32,280 nucleotides of DNA from Coprothermobacterota bacterium (GCA_026389455.1 JAPLHV010000092.1:1-32280); one strand, 5' to 3'. Counted from the stretch's first letter, positions 23,349 through 31,571 are shown. The notes: generated by a model from the sequence alone, not told the origin. Made by a program: numbers and translations.

Positions 23349-24726
23349 CTTGGCGCCTCTCCCGGGATAGGTACTGATGGATACTCAGGGCTGCCCGCTT
23401 TCCATCTGCCACTGCCTGCACCACTGTTCCCCGTCCCTTTCCGATCAAATCCCCACCGGCGAACACCCCATCCACGTTTGTCGCCAGGTCTTCGTTGACG
23501 CGGACGAACCCCTCTTCGTCAACCCAGATCCCTTGAGACTCCAGGGAGGCACAATCAGTCCCGTAGCCGAGGGCGTAGACCACCATCTCCACCGGAAGCT
23601 CGAAGCTGTACCCCTCTACGGCTCGAAACGATCTGCGGCCGGAACTGTCCAATGGGCCGGGCGCCGTCCGGGCGCAGACAATCGAGCGCACCCGCCCGGC
23701 AGAGTCTCCTTCCAAGGCGACGGGAAGGCAAAGCAGGTGGAAGATGACCCCCGCCTGCCAGGCCTCCTCCCGTTCCTCGTCCCAGGAGGTCAATTCCTTC
23801 GGTGTTCTTCGGTAGAGGACATGGACCATCTCCACCCCCTCGGCCAACAAGCTGCGGGCCACGTCCATTGCCGCGTTACCGGCGCCAACCACGGCAGCGG
23901 ACTTGACCCCAGCGCTCTTCCAGTCCTCCTGTGTCAGGATTTGATCGGCTGTCGAGACCCCGATCAACTGATTCCCGGGAATTTCCGGAATGTTCTCCCT
24001 CCATTTCCCGGTGGCAAGGAAGACCGCCTGGCAGCCTTGACGGCGCAGATCATCCAGACCAAGTTCCATGCCGAAAGCTCTGCTGCGGTGAATAATGAGG
24101 GGCGAGGCAAGGATCTCCAGCTCACTGCGCAGGACGGCAGAGTCCAGGCGGAAGGAGGGGATGCCGTGGGAAAGCCTCCCACCAATGGTGTCTGTTTTCT
24201 CCCATAGCTCCACCCTGTAACCGAGCCTGACCAGAATGAGGCCGCAGGTTAGACCAGCCGGACCCGAACCAATGACGGCGACTAGACCACTGCTGGCGGC
24301 GACATTGGTCGGAGCCTCCCGCTTGACCTGACCCTCCACTACGATCCGTTGCTCGGCTAGTTGCGGGCGGGTGAGGAAGCGGTTGGAGGATCCCGCCCGG
24401 CGATTCTCCTCGATGGCGAAGCGCTGCAGCGAGCGGATGTCGATGGCCCGGCCGAGCTTGCGGGCGGTGCAGTCCTTCTGGCAGAGCACCTCGCTGGGAC
24501 AGATCCAGCCACAGATCAAGCCGAAGGGGTTGTCCCTCTCGATGGTGTCAGCCGCGCCGGAGACATCCCCTTTGCTGAGCTGCCGGATGAAACGAGCGAC
24601 GTCGATGCCCGCCGGACACCCCTGATTGCAGGGCGGATCGCAGCACCGCAGGCACCGTGCGGCCTCCCAATAGGCGCCCTTGAGGCGGGGAGGCATCGAG
24701 TTCGGCATGCTCACCGTTGGCGGCAT
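23341..24726 (-). CDS. preT: NAD(P)H:FAD/iron-sulfur subunit PreT
   Basis: The electron-input partner of PreA, homologous to the small subunit of glutamate synthase. The N-terminal domain carries the cysteines for two iron-sulfur clusters: CLRCCDPPCNQGCPAGID at 25-42 and CGWICPSEVLCQKDC at about 72-86. FAD binding is at GSGPAGLTCGLILVRLGYRV (about 151-170), NAD(P)H binding at VVGAGNAAMDVARSL, and the C-terminal flavin motif is VFAGGDLIGKGRGTVVQAVADGK. Several ATG codons crowd the start (24726, 24708, 24696) and none has a good ribosome-binding site; the first overlaps the hydantoinase end by 16 bases and is kept. The 461-residue length is normal. Confidence 0.88.
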   Translation of the reverse strand: MPPTVSMPNSMPPRLKGAYWEAARCLRCCDPPCNQGCPAGIDVARFIRQLSKGDVSGAADTIERDNPFGLICGWICPSEVLCQKDCTARKLGRAIDIRSLQRFAIEENRRAGSSNRFLTRPQLAEQRIVVEGQVKREAPTNVAASSGLVAVIGSGPAGLTCGLILVRLGYRVELWEKTDTIGGRLSHGIPSFRLDSAVLRSELEILASPLIIHRSRAFGMELGLDDLRRQGCQAVFLATGKWRENIPEIPGNQLIGVSTADQILTQEDWKSAGVKSAAVVGAGNAAMDVARSLLAEGVEMVHVLYRRTPKELTSWDEEREEAWQAGVIFHLLCLPVALEGDSAGRVRSIVCARTAPGPLDSSGRRSFRAVEGYSFELPVEMVVYALGYGTDCASLESQGIWVDEEGFVRVNEDLATNVDGVFAGGDLIGKGRGTVVQAVADGKRAALSIHQYLSRERRQGE

Positions 24727-26093
24727 CCCGGCAGGAAGCGACCCATCCCCGCACGTCCGAGGAATTGTCCCTCCTGGTAGATGGCTTCCCCGCGCAGCCA
24801 GGTCATTCGCACCGATCCCTGCACCTCCATCCCCTCGAAGGCGTTGAAGTCGGTGGACATGTGCAGCTCTTCTGCTCTGATGGGATAGCTTCCCCGCGGG
24901 TCATAAAGGACCAGGTCAGCGTCGGCTCCGGGCTGAATGAGGCCCTTTTGCGGAGCGAGACCGAAGATGCGGGCTGGATTGAAGCTGAGGATCTCAGTCA
25001 GCTTTTCCAGGGTGATGCGACCTGCACAAACGCCGTAGCTGTAGACGAGGGATAGAAGAGTTTCCAATCCCGGCACGCCGGCCGGGACGGCATCGAAACG
25101 ATCCTGGTGCTGATCCTTCTGGGCGATCGTGTAAGAGCAATGGTCCGTTCCCACTGTGTGCAAGACCCCGTCGGCCAAAGCCTTCCAGAGGATCTCCTTG
25201 CTGCCCTCGCCGCGGATCGGCGGGTTCATGATGAAGCGGGCGCCATCCTCCCTCTGGTAGACCCGGTCATCGAGCACCAGATATTGCGGGCAAGTTTCGC
25301 CTAAAACGTGTCCCCCCCGGGCTTGCGTTGCGCGGAGCAGCTCTTCCGTCCGGCTGGAGCTGACGTGGTGAATATAGAGGTCGCAGTTGGCTGACTGGGC
25401 AAGGAGGATCGCCGTGGAGACGGCCACCTCTTCGGCCAGATCGGTCCGGCTTTGGGGGAAGTCGCGGCTGGAGGTTCGGCCCTGGGCGAGGAGGTTGTCG
25501 GTCATGCTCTCCACCAGGTTGTTGTTCTCGGCATGCACCTCCACGATTCCCCCTTGCCTTCCGACCTCCTTCATCGTTCGCAGCAGGCCAGGCTCCTCCA
25601 TCAGGCGTCCCCGGTGGCGGTAGGTCATATAACACTTGAAGCTTGTCACGCCAGCTTCCATGATCGGCCCGATTTCACGCATCGTCTCTTCACTGGGGTC
25701 GGTGATGCCGACATGAAGGGCGTAGTCAACGCAGACCTTGGGATCTGCTTGTGCTCGCCTTGATTTCAGCGTTTGCAGAGCGGAATGCCCGCCCTGGGGT
25801 TGCACGGCGAAGTCGATGATGGTGGTGATCCCTCCGCAAGCTGCGGCGCGGGTGCCGGAGAAGAAGTCGTCGGTCATCACCGTCTCTTTGTACTTCCCCT
25901 CCAACTGCACGTGGGCGTCGATCACCCCGGGCAGCAGCAGACAGCCGGAGGCGTCGAGGTCATCGACGCCTTTGGGGCAAAGGAGCCTCAGGTTTTTCCC
26001 CACCGCCTGAATGATCCCGTCCTCTACAAAGACATCAGCGACCTGGCGACCCCACGGGGTCACCACGGTCCCGCCAGAGATGATCCAGCTCAT
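24711..26093 (-). CDS. Dihydropyrimidinase/hydantoinase-like cyclic amidohydrolase with an altered metal ligand
   Basis: Opens a saturated cyclic imide such as dihydrouracil to an N-carbamoyl beta-amino acid. The 460 residues show the family order: PGVIDAHVQLE at 56-65, GITTIIDF at 88-95, the carboxylated lysine in SFKCYMTYRHRG (Lys153), EVHAEN (His187), YIHHVSS (His243), GETCPQYLVLDD and VGTDHCSY (Asp317). All metal ligands are present except one: the usual HxH reads His61-Val-Gln63, with CAG where a histidine codon is expected. One metal site may be weakened, or Gln may serve as ligand. The ATG has GGAAGG upstream and lies 3 bp after the CoA-transferase stop. No beta-ureidopropionase gene is in the window. 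Confidence 0.85.
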   Translation of the reverse strand: MSWIISGGTVVTPWGRQVADVFVEDGIIQAVGKNLRLLCPKGVDDLDASGCLLLPGVIDAHVQLEGKYKETVMTDDFFSGTRAAACGGITTIIDFAVQPQGGHSALQTLKSRRAQADPKVCVDYALHVGITDPSEETMREIGPIMEAGVTSFKCYMTYRHRGRLMEEPGLLRTMKEVGRQGGIVEVHAENNNLVESMTDNLLAQGRTSSRDFPQSRTDLAEEVAVSTAILLAQSANCDLYIHHVSSSRTEELLRATQARGGHVLGETCPQYLVLDDRVYQREDGARFIMNPPIRGEGSKEILWKALADGVLHTVGTDHCSYTIAQKDQHQDRFDAVPAGVPGLETLLSLVYSYGVCAGRITLEKLTEILSFNPARIFGLAPQKGLIQPGADADLVLYDPRGSYPIRAEELHMSTDFNAFEGMEVQGSVRMTWLRGEAIYQEGQFLGRAGMGRFLPGCRQR

Positions 26094-26096
26094 TTT

Positions 26097-27293
26097 TTAG
26101 CCTTCCTTCCCGATCACGCCGTCTTCCGCCCAGCGGGATATATCGGCCGCGCAAAAGCCCAGCTCCAGCAGGATTTCCTCGCTATGCTCACCCAAGAGGG
26201 GCGGGGCGCTGCGCACCCGCGCCGGTGTCTGGGAGAGCTGCACCGGGAAGGCCAGGTTGAGGATGGGGCCGGCCTTGGGGTGGTCGATCCTCAAGACCAA
26301 CCCCCTTGCACGCACCTGGGGATCCTCTAGCACTTCATCAATAGAATAAATGGGTCCGTTGGGGATCCCCGCCTCCTCCAGGCGGCGGATGCACTCCGCC
26401 AGCGACAACTCCTTGACCGCCTCTTCAATGTCGCGGGAGAGGCTGTTCTGGTGGGCGACGCGGCCGGCGTTGTCCCGGTAGCGGGGATCCTGCAGCAGGG
26501 CTTCCAAATTGAATGCCTGGCAGAACTTGATCCACAGCGCTTCATTGCCGGTGCCCACGTTGAAGACGCCGTCTTTCGCCCGAAAGGCCTGGTAGGGGGC
26601 GTTCTGCGGGCTGGCGGAACCCATTCGTCCCTGTACAGAGCCGTCAGCATAATAATTGAGCGCGGCCATCATTCCCCAGGCCACTCCTGATTCGAACAAG
26701 GAAGTGTCCACCCATTGTCCCCTGCCGATCTTTCCCCTGGCCGCCAACGCAGCCAGGATGCCGATGGCGGCGTACATTCCGGCGCCGATGTCGGTGATTG
26801 GATACCCCACCTTCAGGGGAGGCCCGTCCTTCTCCCCGGTGACTGCCATCAGGCCGGACATCCCCTGGGCGACCAGGTCGAAGCCGCCTCGCTCGGCGTA
26901 AGGGCCGGTCTGGCCGAAGCCGGAGATCGAGCAGTAGATCAAGCGAGGGTTGGACTCACAGAGGGTGGGGTAGTCGAGGCCAAAGGCCTTCAGCTTGCCC
27001 GGGCGAAAGTTCTCCACCAGCACATCGGCCGACTCTACGAGGAGCCTCATCAGCGGTCGGGAGCGCGGATCCTTGAGGTTGACGGCCAGACTTCGTTTGT
27101 TCCGGTTCAAGCTGAGGAAGCTGGTGCTTTCCCCACCGATGAACTTGGGCCCGTAATGGCGGTACACCTCTCCCTGGCCCGGCGGTTCCACCTTGATCAC
27201 ATCGGCGCCGAGGTCGCCAAGGATCTGGGTGGTGTAGGAAGCGGAAAGGAATTGAGTTAGATCAAGGACGCGAATCCCATCCAGGCTGTCCAT
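26097..27293 (-). CDS. Class III (CaiB/BaiF) CoA-transferase
   Basis: Moves CoA between carboxylic acids. The 398-residue length and motifs are those of formyl-CoA-transferase relatives: the opening DGIRVLDLTQFLSASYTTQI, LGADVIKVEPPGQGE, SLNRNKRSLAVNLKDP, ADVLVENFRPGK, SISGFGQTGPYAERGGFDL and the catalytic aspartate at 168 in YPITDIGAGMYAA. AAGGAG is seven bases before the ATG, and the gene follows the mutase after 11 bases. Because the neighbour is a mutase whose active site fits methylmalonyl-CoA, a succinyl-CoA:methylmalonate (or similar dicarboxylate) transfer is a reasonable guess; specificity cannot be read from this family by eye. Confidence 0.88.
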   Translation of the reverse strand: MDSLDGIRVLDLTQFLSASYTTQILGDLGADVIKVEPPGQGEVYRHYGPKFIGGESTSFLSLNRNKRSLAVNLKDPRSRPLMRLLVESADVLVENFRPGKLKAFGLDYPTLCESNPRLIYCSISGFGQTGPYAERGGFDLVAQGMSGLMAVTGEKDGPPLKVGYPITDIGAGMYAAIGILAALAARGKIGRGQWVDTSLFESGVAWGMMAALNYYADGSVQGRMGSASPQNAPYQAFRAKDGVFNVGTGNEALWIKFCQAFNLEALLQDPRYRDNAGRVAHQNSLSRDIEEAVKELSLAECIRRLEEAGIPNGPIYSIDEVLEDPQVRARGLVLRIDHPKAGPILNLAFPVQLSQTPARVRSAPPLLGEHSEEILLELGFCAADISRWAEDGVIGKEG

Positions 27294-27304
27294 CTCGATG
27301 CTCC

Positions 27305-29326
27305 TTATGAAGCCGGTTTTTCCCGGTACACGCCGAAGACCCGTTTCATCGTCTCCACCATCTCGCCGAGGGTGGCGCGAACGCGTACGGCTTCCATCAC
27401 TGCCGGGAAGAGGTTCTCCGAAGTAGCTGCAGCGCGTTCCAGTTCGGCCAGCGCTGCGCGCACCCGCTCCGCATCCCGATTTTCCTTCAGGTGGCGGAGG
27501 TGTTGAACCTGCTCCTCCACCACGCCGGACGGCGATTCCTCTATCTTAACCCCTGTCCCTTCACTGAACTGGGAGGGGAAGCGGTTGACGCCGACGATCG
27601 CTTTGCGTCCGGAATCGATAGCTTGTTGGGTGCGATAGGCGGAATTGATCACTTCTCGTTGAATCCAGGCGCTCTTGATGCCCTCTACCAGTCCGCCGCG
27701 TTCTTCGATTCGCTCCATCAATGCATAGGCGCGTCTTTCCAGCTCGTTGGTGAGCGTCTCCAGGTAGTAGGAGCCGGCCAGGGGATCGGCAGTTCGGGTG
27801 ATGCCCGTCTCGTAGGCGGCGATCTGCTGCGTGCGTAGGCAGAGGAGGGCTGATTCCTGGGTAGGGATGGCGAAGGCTTCATCGTAAGCGGGGACGTGGA
27901 TGGCCTGCGCTCCCCCGAGGGCCGCCGCCAGGCATTGGTAAGCGCCGCGGACGATGTTGTTGAGGGGCTCCTTGGCTGTCAGGCTGATGCCGTTGCCGCC
28001 GGAGAAGACGCGGAACTTGCAGGAGTCTTCATTTCGCGCCTGGAACCGTTCCCGCATGATCCGCGCCCACATCCGTCGCGCTGCCCGGAACTTGGCGATC
28101 TCCTCGAAGAAGTCCTGACCGCAGGCCAGTTGAAAAGACAAGCGGGGAGCGAAGCGATCCACCTCGATGCCGCGCCTGCAGATCTCCTCGGTCAAGGTGA
28201 CGGCCGCCTGCAGGGTGAGGGCCAGTTCTTGCACGGCGTCGGCTCCTAACTCGCGGATGTGGTAGCCGGAACAACTGATCGGGTTGAAACGGGGGAAATG
28301 AGCTGCGGAATGGACGATGATGTCAGCGGCGATGCGCAGCGAGGCCTCCAGAGGGAAGATGTAGGTGTTGCGGGAGAGGTACTCCTTGATCATGTCGTTC
28401 TGCACCGTTCCGCTCAAATCGCCGAGGCGGAAGCCCCGCTCCTCGGCCATCACCGCGAACATAGCCAGGATCAGGATGGCGGTTGAGTTGATGGTGAAGT
28501 TTACGCTGACCTGGTCAAGCGGGATCCCCTCGAACAAGGTGGCCATGTCCTCGACCGAATCGATAGCTACCCCGACTCGCCCTACTTCCTCGGCGATGGC
28601 AGGGTCATCCGAATCAAAGCCGAGCTGGGTGGGCAGGTCGAAAGCCACGCTGAGCCCAGTCTGTCCTTGAGAGAGGAGGTACTTGTAGCGGCGGTTGGAA
28701 TCAGCGGCAGTGCCGAAGCCGGCGTACTGCCGCATGGTCCACACTCGGCCGCGGTACATGCTGCGATAGGGTCCGCGGGTGAAGGGGAAATCACCGGGCT
28801 GGCCGAGCGCGCCGGCCTCATCGAAAGCAACGAGATCCTCTTTGGTGTAAACCGGCAGAACAGGGATTCCCGAGTCGGTAGTGACCTCCTCGGGGGGTGA
28901 AGGATGTGTATGGTCTTGATTCACTGGAACCCGTGGAGGATGTTCCCCAATGTCGGACGGCTCCTGGAAGGCTTGCAGGATCTCCTCCAGGCTTGTCTCC
29001 ACTGGGAATACCCGATCAACGCCGATTGCTTGCAGGATGGGAATCTCCTCCGGGGGGATGGTCCCGCCCAGGATGATCCGCGGAGTGGCGCCGAGAGAGC
29101 GCAGCTCGTGGACCAACTGCTCGGCCGCTGTCCGGTGCACGCCGGAGAGGACGCTGACGCCGACCGTATCGGCATCCTCCTGCAAGGCAGCGGCGGCGAT
29201 CTGGGCGGCGGTATTGCGCAGTCCCAGGTAGATGACCTCGTGTCCCGCTTCGCTGAGAGCGCGGGCGACGATTTTTAACCCCTTGTCGTGTCCGTCTAAA
29301 CCAATCTTGGCGAGGATGATTCGCAT
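27305..29326 (-). CDS. B12-dependent acyl-CoA mutase, N-terminal cobalamin domain fused to mutase domain
   Basis: A 673-residue carbon-skeleton mutase. Residues 1-125 form the cobalamin domain: DGHDKG (11-16, with the cobalt-binding histidine), VSVLSG (57-62) and LGGTIP (86-91). A Pro/Glu-rich linker (121-155) leads to the barrel. Substrate-contact residues compared with human methylmalonyl-CoA mutase are Tyr201 in RQYAGFGTA (Tyr89 there), Arg319 in SRNTYIFP (Arg207) and His356 in SGYHIRE (His244). Isobutyryl-CoA mutases have Phe and Gln at the first two, so a dicarboxylyl substrate such as methylmalonyl-CoA is favoured. The domain order is opposite to ordinary methylmalonyl-CoA mutase and like IcmF, but with no GTPase between. 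AAAGGA lies nine bases before the ATG. It is the first gene of the PreTA operon. Confidence 0.9.
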   Translation of the reverse strand: MRIILAKIGLDGHDKGLKIVARALSEAGHEVIYLGLRNTAAQIAAAALQEDADTVGVSVLSGVHRTAAEQLVHELRSLGATPRIILGGTIPPEEIPILQAIGVDRVFPVETSLEEILQAFQEPSDIGEHPPRVPVNQDHTHPSPPEEVTTDSGIPVLPVYTKEDLVAFDEAGALGQPGDFPFTRGPYRSMYRGRVWTMRQYAGFGTAADSNRRYKYLLSQGQTGLSVAFDLPTQLGFDSDDPAIAEEVGRVGVAIDSVEDMATLFEGIPLDQVSVNFTINSTAILILAMFAVMAEERGFRLGDLSGTVQNDMIKEYLSRNTYIFPLEASLRIAADIIVHSAAHFPRFNPISCSGYHIRELGADAVQELALTLQAAVTLTEEICRRGIEVDRFAPRLSFQLACGQDFFEEIAKFRAARRMWARIMRERFQARNEDSCKFRVFSGGNGISLTAKEPLNNIVRGAYQCLAAALGGAQAIHVPAYDEAFAIPTQESALLCLRTQQIAAYETGITRTADPLAGSYYLETLTNELERRAYALMERIEERGGLVEGIKSAWIQREVINSAYRTQQAIDSGRKAIVGVNRFPSQFSEGTGVKIEESPSGVVEEQVQHLRHLKENRDAERVRAALAELERAAATSENLFPAVMEAVRVRATLGEMVETMKRVFGVYREKPAS

Positions 29327-29397
29327 CCGCTGAGTTCCTTTCGAGGCGCTGTTCTACCAATTGAAAACGTGTTTCTTTTAAAGGAAGATACGGGGAA

Positions 29398-29427
29398 TTA
29401 TTACATCCAGTCTGGCTAAAGTGTCAA
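29398..29427 (-). promoter_or_regulatory. Promoter of the mutase-PreA operon
   Basis: On the reverse strand a perfect TTGACA (29422-29427) and TAATAA (29398-29403) are separated by 18 bp. Transcription would start about 65 nt upstream of the mutase ATG. This is the best sigma-70-like promoter in the window and supports 29326-22092 as one transcript. Confidence 0.6.
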
Positions 29428-29568
29428 ACTGAGGAATGTGGTCGTCTATCTAACGTCTAAGAAATCCGGGGATCGGGACCGTACCAAGCGCAGGTCAAGC
29501 GGAGCATCCAGGGGCTTGACCGCATGAGGTTTGGGGTGCCACAGTGGGTAAAAACGGAAAGGAACACG

Positions 29569-30039
29569 ATGAACGAGGATGCAATGATCCCAACTGATGC
29601 AGTGGTTAGCTTGCGCGAGATCAGCAAGGACACGCTTGATGAGATCCTTGCCTTGGAGGTGACCGAGAATCAGCGGCAGTTCGTCGCCACCAATGCCAAG
29701 TCGATCGCGCAGGCGCACTTCGCTGGCGATATGGCCTGGTTTCGGGCGATCTACGCCGATGAGACTCCGGTAGGTTTCCTAATGCTCAGCGACGGCCGGG
29801 AGAAGCAGGAGTATTTCCTCTGGCGTTTCATGATCGACCGGCGGTTCCAGCGTCGGAGTTTCGGCTGGAAGGCGCTGGCGCTGCTGGTGGAACACGTGAA
29901 ACCTCTCCCCGGGGCGAAGGAACTGCTCACCAGCTACGCGCCCGGCGAGGGGTCGCCCGGTCCTTTCTATCATGCCTTCGGCTTCGTCGACGATGGCCGG
30001 GTGGAGGAGGGTGAGAACGTCTCCGTTCTGAAGCTTTAG
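29569..30039 (+). CDS. GNAT-family N-acetyltransferase (BltD/polyamine-acetyltransferase-like)
   Basis: A 156-residue acetyl-CoA-dependent transferase. The ATG at 29569 has AAAGGA five bases upstream; the frame above has no family similarity. The order VVSLREIS, ENQRQFVATNAKSIAQAHF, TPVGFLMLSDG, FLWRFMIDRRFQRRSFGWKA (the acetyl-CoA loop, normally QxxGxG, here QRRSFG) and FYHAFGFVDDGRVEEGE matches the Blt/PaiA-like diamine N-acetyltransferases. The altered loop QRRSFG lacks the first glycine of the common motif but this is also seen in active members. Divergent from the mutase operon. Substrate assignment to polyamines is tentative. Confidence 0.75.
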   Translation: MNEDAMIPTDAVVSLREISKDTLDEILALEVTENQRQFVATNAKSIAQAHFAGDMAWFRAIYADETPVGFLMLSDGREKQEYFLWRFMIDRRFQRRSFGWKALALLVEHVKPLPGAKELLTSYAPGEGSPGPFYHAFGFVDDGRVEEGENVSVLKL

Positions 30040-30042
30040 TTC

Positions 30043-30060
30043 AGGGACGTTGTTCAATTG
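30043..30060. repeat. 18-bp direct repeat, left copy
   Basis: AGGGACGTTGTTCAATTG directly after the acetyltransferase stop, repeated exactly at 30773-30790. The pair flanks the hairpin and the DUF1269 gene and may mark insertion or recombination of that block. Confidence 0.85.
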
Positions 30061-30091
30061 TTGACTGGAACGCAAAAGAGCTCCAAGTGAA

Positions 30092-30134
30092 GAAGGGCGC
30101 AGCCATCTTTTCTTTAAGGATGGCTGCGCCCTTC
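30092..30134. terminator. Hairpin between convergent genes, probable bidirectional terminator
   Basis: Perfect 16-bp arms (30092-30107 and 30119-30134) with an 11-nt loop, 52 bp after the acetyltransferase stop and 61 bp from the stop of the opposing DUF1269 gene. The U-run on either side is poor, so efficiency is uncertain. Confidence 0.6.
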
Positions 30135-30195
30135 GGTTCATGCACCAGGCTAACGAGCCGGCGCGGTGAGTTCGCGCTACCCTCGGTCCGCTCTC

Positions 30196-30684
30196 TTAAT
30201 CGCCGAAGGCGTCTCGCAATTTCTGTTCTTCTTCTTTGGAAAGGCTGGTAGAAAGGAGCTCGAATTTCGGCAACTTCTTGAAGGCATCAATCACTCTGTC
30301 TTCAACGGCGTTGCTGGTGAGAAGGAAAAGGGCAGAGCTTCCTTCCGTGACCTTAGCGCGGACGTCCTTGACGAAGCTTTCACTGATGCCAAAATCCCTA
30401 AAACCGGAGAACATGGCTCCTATCGCTGCACCTACCGCCATGCCAAGGAACGGCACGAAGAAAATCATCCCGAAGAGCATTCCCCAGAAGGCTCCGCTTA
30501 GGGCGCCGGCGCCTGACGTGTTGACCAACTGGTGGGTCTTCGGCCGCCTGGTTCCGACCGGCCAGGTGACGATAGCCGCATCATGCAGTTGGATGAGATT
30601 CTCTTTCTGCAGCTCCTTCACCGTCTCCAACCCTTTTTCCGCACCATCCGCCGTCTCAAATCGAAGAACCGACAATGTTGCCAT
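30196..30684 (-). CDS. DUF1269-family membrane protein
   Basis: A 162-residue protein of unknown function. The ATG at 30684 is chosen because AAGGAGG then lies nine bases away; an ATG three codons earlier abuts it. The N-terminal half is a small alpha-beta domain (LSVLRFETADGAEKGLETVK, then IQLHDAAIVTW), followed by the Gly-rich double hydrophobic hairpin SGAGALSGAFWGMLFGMIFF and VPFLGMAVGAAIGAMFSGF, then FGISESFVKDVRAKVTEGSSAL, a clear DUF1269 signature. Such proteins are often stress-related, but no mechanism is established. It converges with the acetyltransferase gene and lies between two exact 18-bp direct repeats. Confidence 0.82.
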   Translation of the reverse strand: MATLSVLRFETADGAEKGLETVKELQKENLIQLHDAAIVTWPVGTRRPKTHQLVNTSGAGALSGAFWGMLFGMIFFVPFLGMAVGAAIGAMFSGFRDFGISESFVKDVRAKVTEGSSALFLLTSNAVEDRVIDAFKKLPKFELLSTSLSKEEEQKLRDAFGD

Positions 30685-30772
30685 GCTGTACATCCTCCTT
30701 GATCAAGTATTGTTCAAACAAAAATCTGCCGAAGAGTCTAGCACAGAACTCTGCCGATGCGGGAGATTGGTA

Positions 30773-30790
30773 AGGGACGTTGTTCAATTG
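30773..30790. repeat. 18-bp direct repeat, right copy
   Basis: Exact second copy of the 30043-30060 sequence, 713 bp from the first copy's end, in the same orientation, upstream of the DUF1269 gene. Confidence 0.85.
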
Positions 30791-31063
30791 TCAACTTAAC
30801 CTCTACGACTCCCGACTCGCTGCCTGGGAGAACGAACTGGGAGGCTCTCCCGCTCCTCACGACCGCGCACGATCCGTTGCAGGAAATGCTAGAGAACACC
30901 CCGCGATGTTGATTCAGATAACCCGGAGGATGGGGGGACGGATCCGCTACCCCCGTTTGCGTCAACAATTTAGGTTTCTTCTCATTTCAAGTGAGTAATC
31001 CTACCTTAGCGTAGTCCAACTACCCTGCAATAATGGCGATGATGGTCTAAAGAGTCTTGTCGG

Positions 31064-31140
31064 CCCTGGGATCGCAGCGCCCCAGTGCGGCATTCTTGGG
31101 CGTCTCGTTTCTCCTGGGACCGCCGCGCCCCAGTGCGACA
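31064..31140 (+). repeat. Two direct copies of a GC-rich dispersed element, 48 bp apart
   Basis: Copy A (31064-31092) and copy B (31112-31140) share CCTGGGA, then a variable CGCNGCG, then CCCCAGTGCG. A third copy is inverted at 31415-31443. Differences of a few bases per copy show that the family is old. They look like fragments of a dispersed intergenic repeat. Confidence 0.7.
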
Positions 31141-31255
31141 TCCTTTTCTCATGGATCCACCGCGCCGTATCTGAACGGCCTGCGGCAGCATGGTTCTTCC
31201 ACGACCATGCGATCTTCCCCAAAGAGAACCTTCTTCAAGCGGTTCGACGAGACCC

Positions 31256-31330
31256 CCCGGCAGGGTGTTCTGTGACATGCTGCCGCAGCCTGTTCCGAGC
31301 TGAAAAGTTCCCGGCAGGGTATTCTGTGTC
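31256..31330 (+). repeat. Two direct copies of a CCCGGCAGGG element
   Basis: 31256-31276 and 31310-31330 agree at 19 of 21 bases (CCCGGCAGGGTGTTCTGTGAC versus TATTCTGTGTC at the end). A third, inverted copy is at 31572-31590. A 13-bp inverted repeat (31180-31192 with 31276-31288) brackets the first copy and could form a large hairpin. Confidence 0.7.
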
Positions 31331-31414
31331 GAAGTGAGGCAGATAGCCGCGAGAGTGCCACCCTCGGGGTGGTTGCTCTCTAGAGCGATTGACTTTCGTC
31401 ACTTCACTACTGTT

Positions 31415-31443
31415 GCCGCACTGGGGTGCGGCGGTCCCAGGGA
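31415..31443 (-). repeat. Inverted third copy of the CCTGGGAC/CCAGTGCGG element
   Basis: On the reverse strand it reads TCCCTGGGACCGCCGCACCC and then CAGTGCGGC, nearly identical to copies A and B on the other strand. Confidence 0.7.
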
Positions 31444-31512
31444 TAGTCAAACCCTGGTACTCTTGAGGTCTCATCGACCCCGATATGGTTTACGACGGAG
31501 TGGCCCTCGTAG

Positions 31513-31533
31513 GGGCGGGTTTCAAACCCGCCC
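31513..31533. repeat. Dispersed palindromic repeat, copy 2 of the GGGCGGGTTT type
   Basis: Same palindrome as at 4523-4545 (arms of 10 bp around a central C), again preceded by GTAGG. The flanking bases differ, so the repeated unit is about 25 bp. Confidence 0.7.
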
Positions 31534-31571
31534 ACGCACGGGCTGTCTCAGCAAAGTGCGACCTCACTCTC

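Noticed and set aside
31149-31361. Short repetitive frames that could be read as a repeat protein
   Set aside because: The apparent peptide repeats come from the DNA repeats CCCGGCAGGG and CCAGTGCGG read through; copies are in different frames and orientations.
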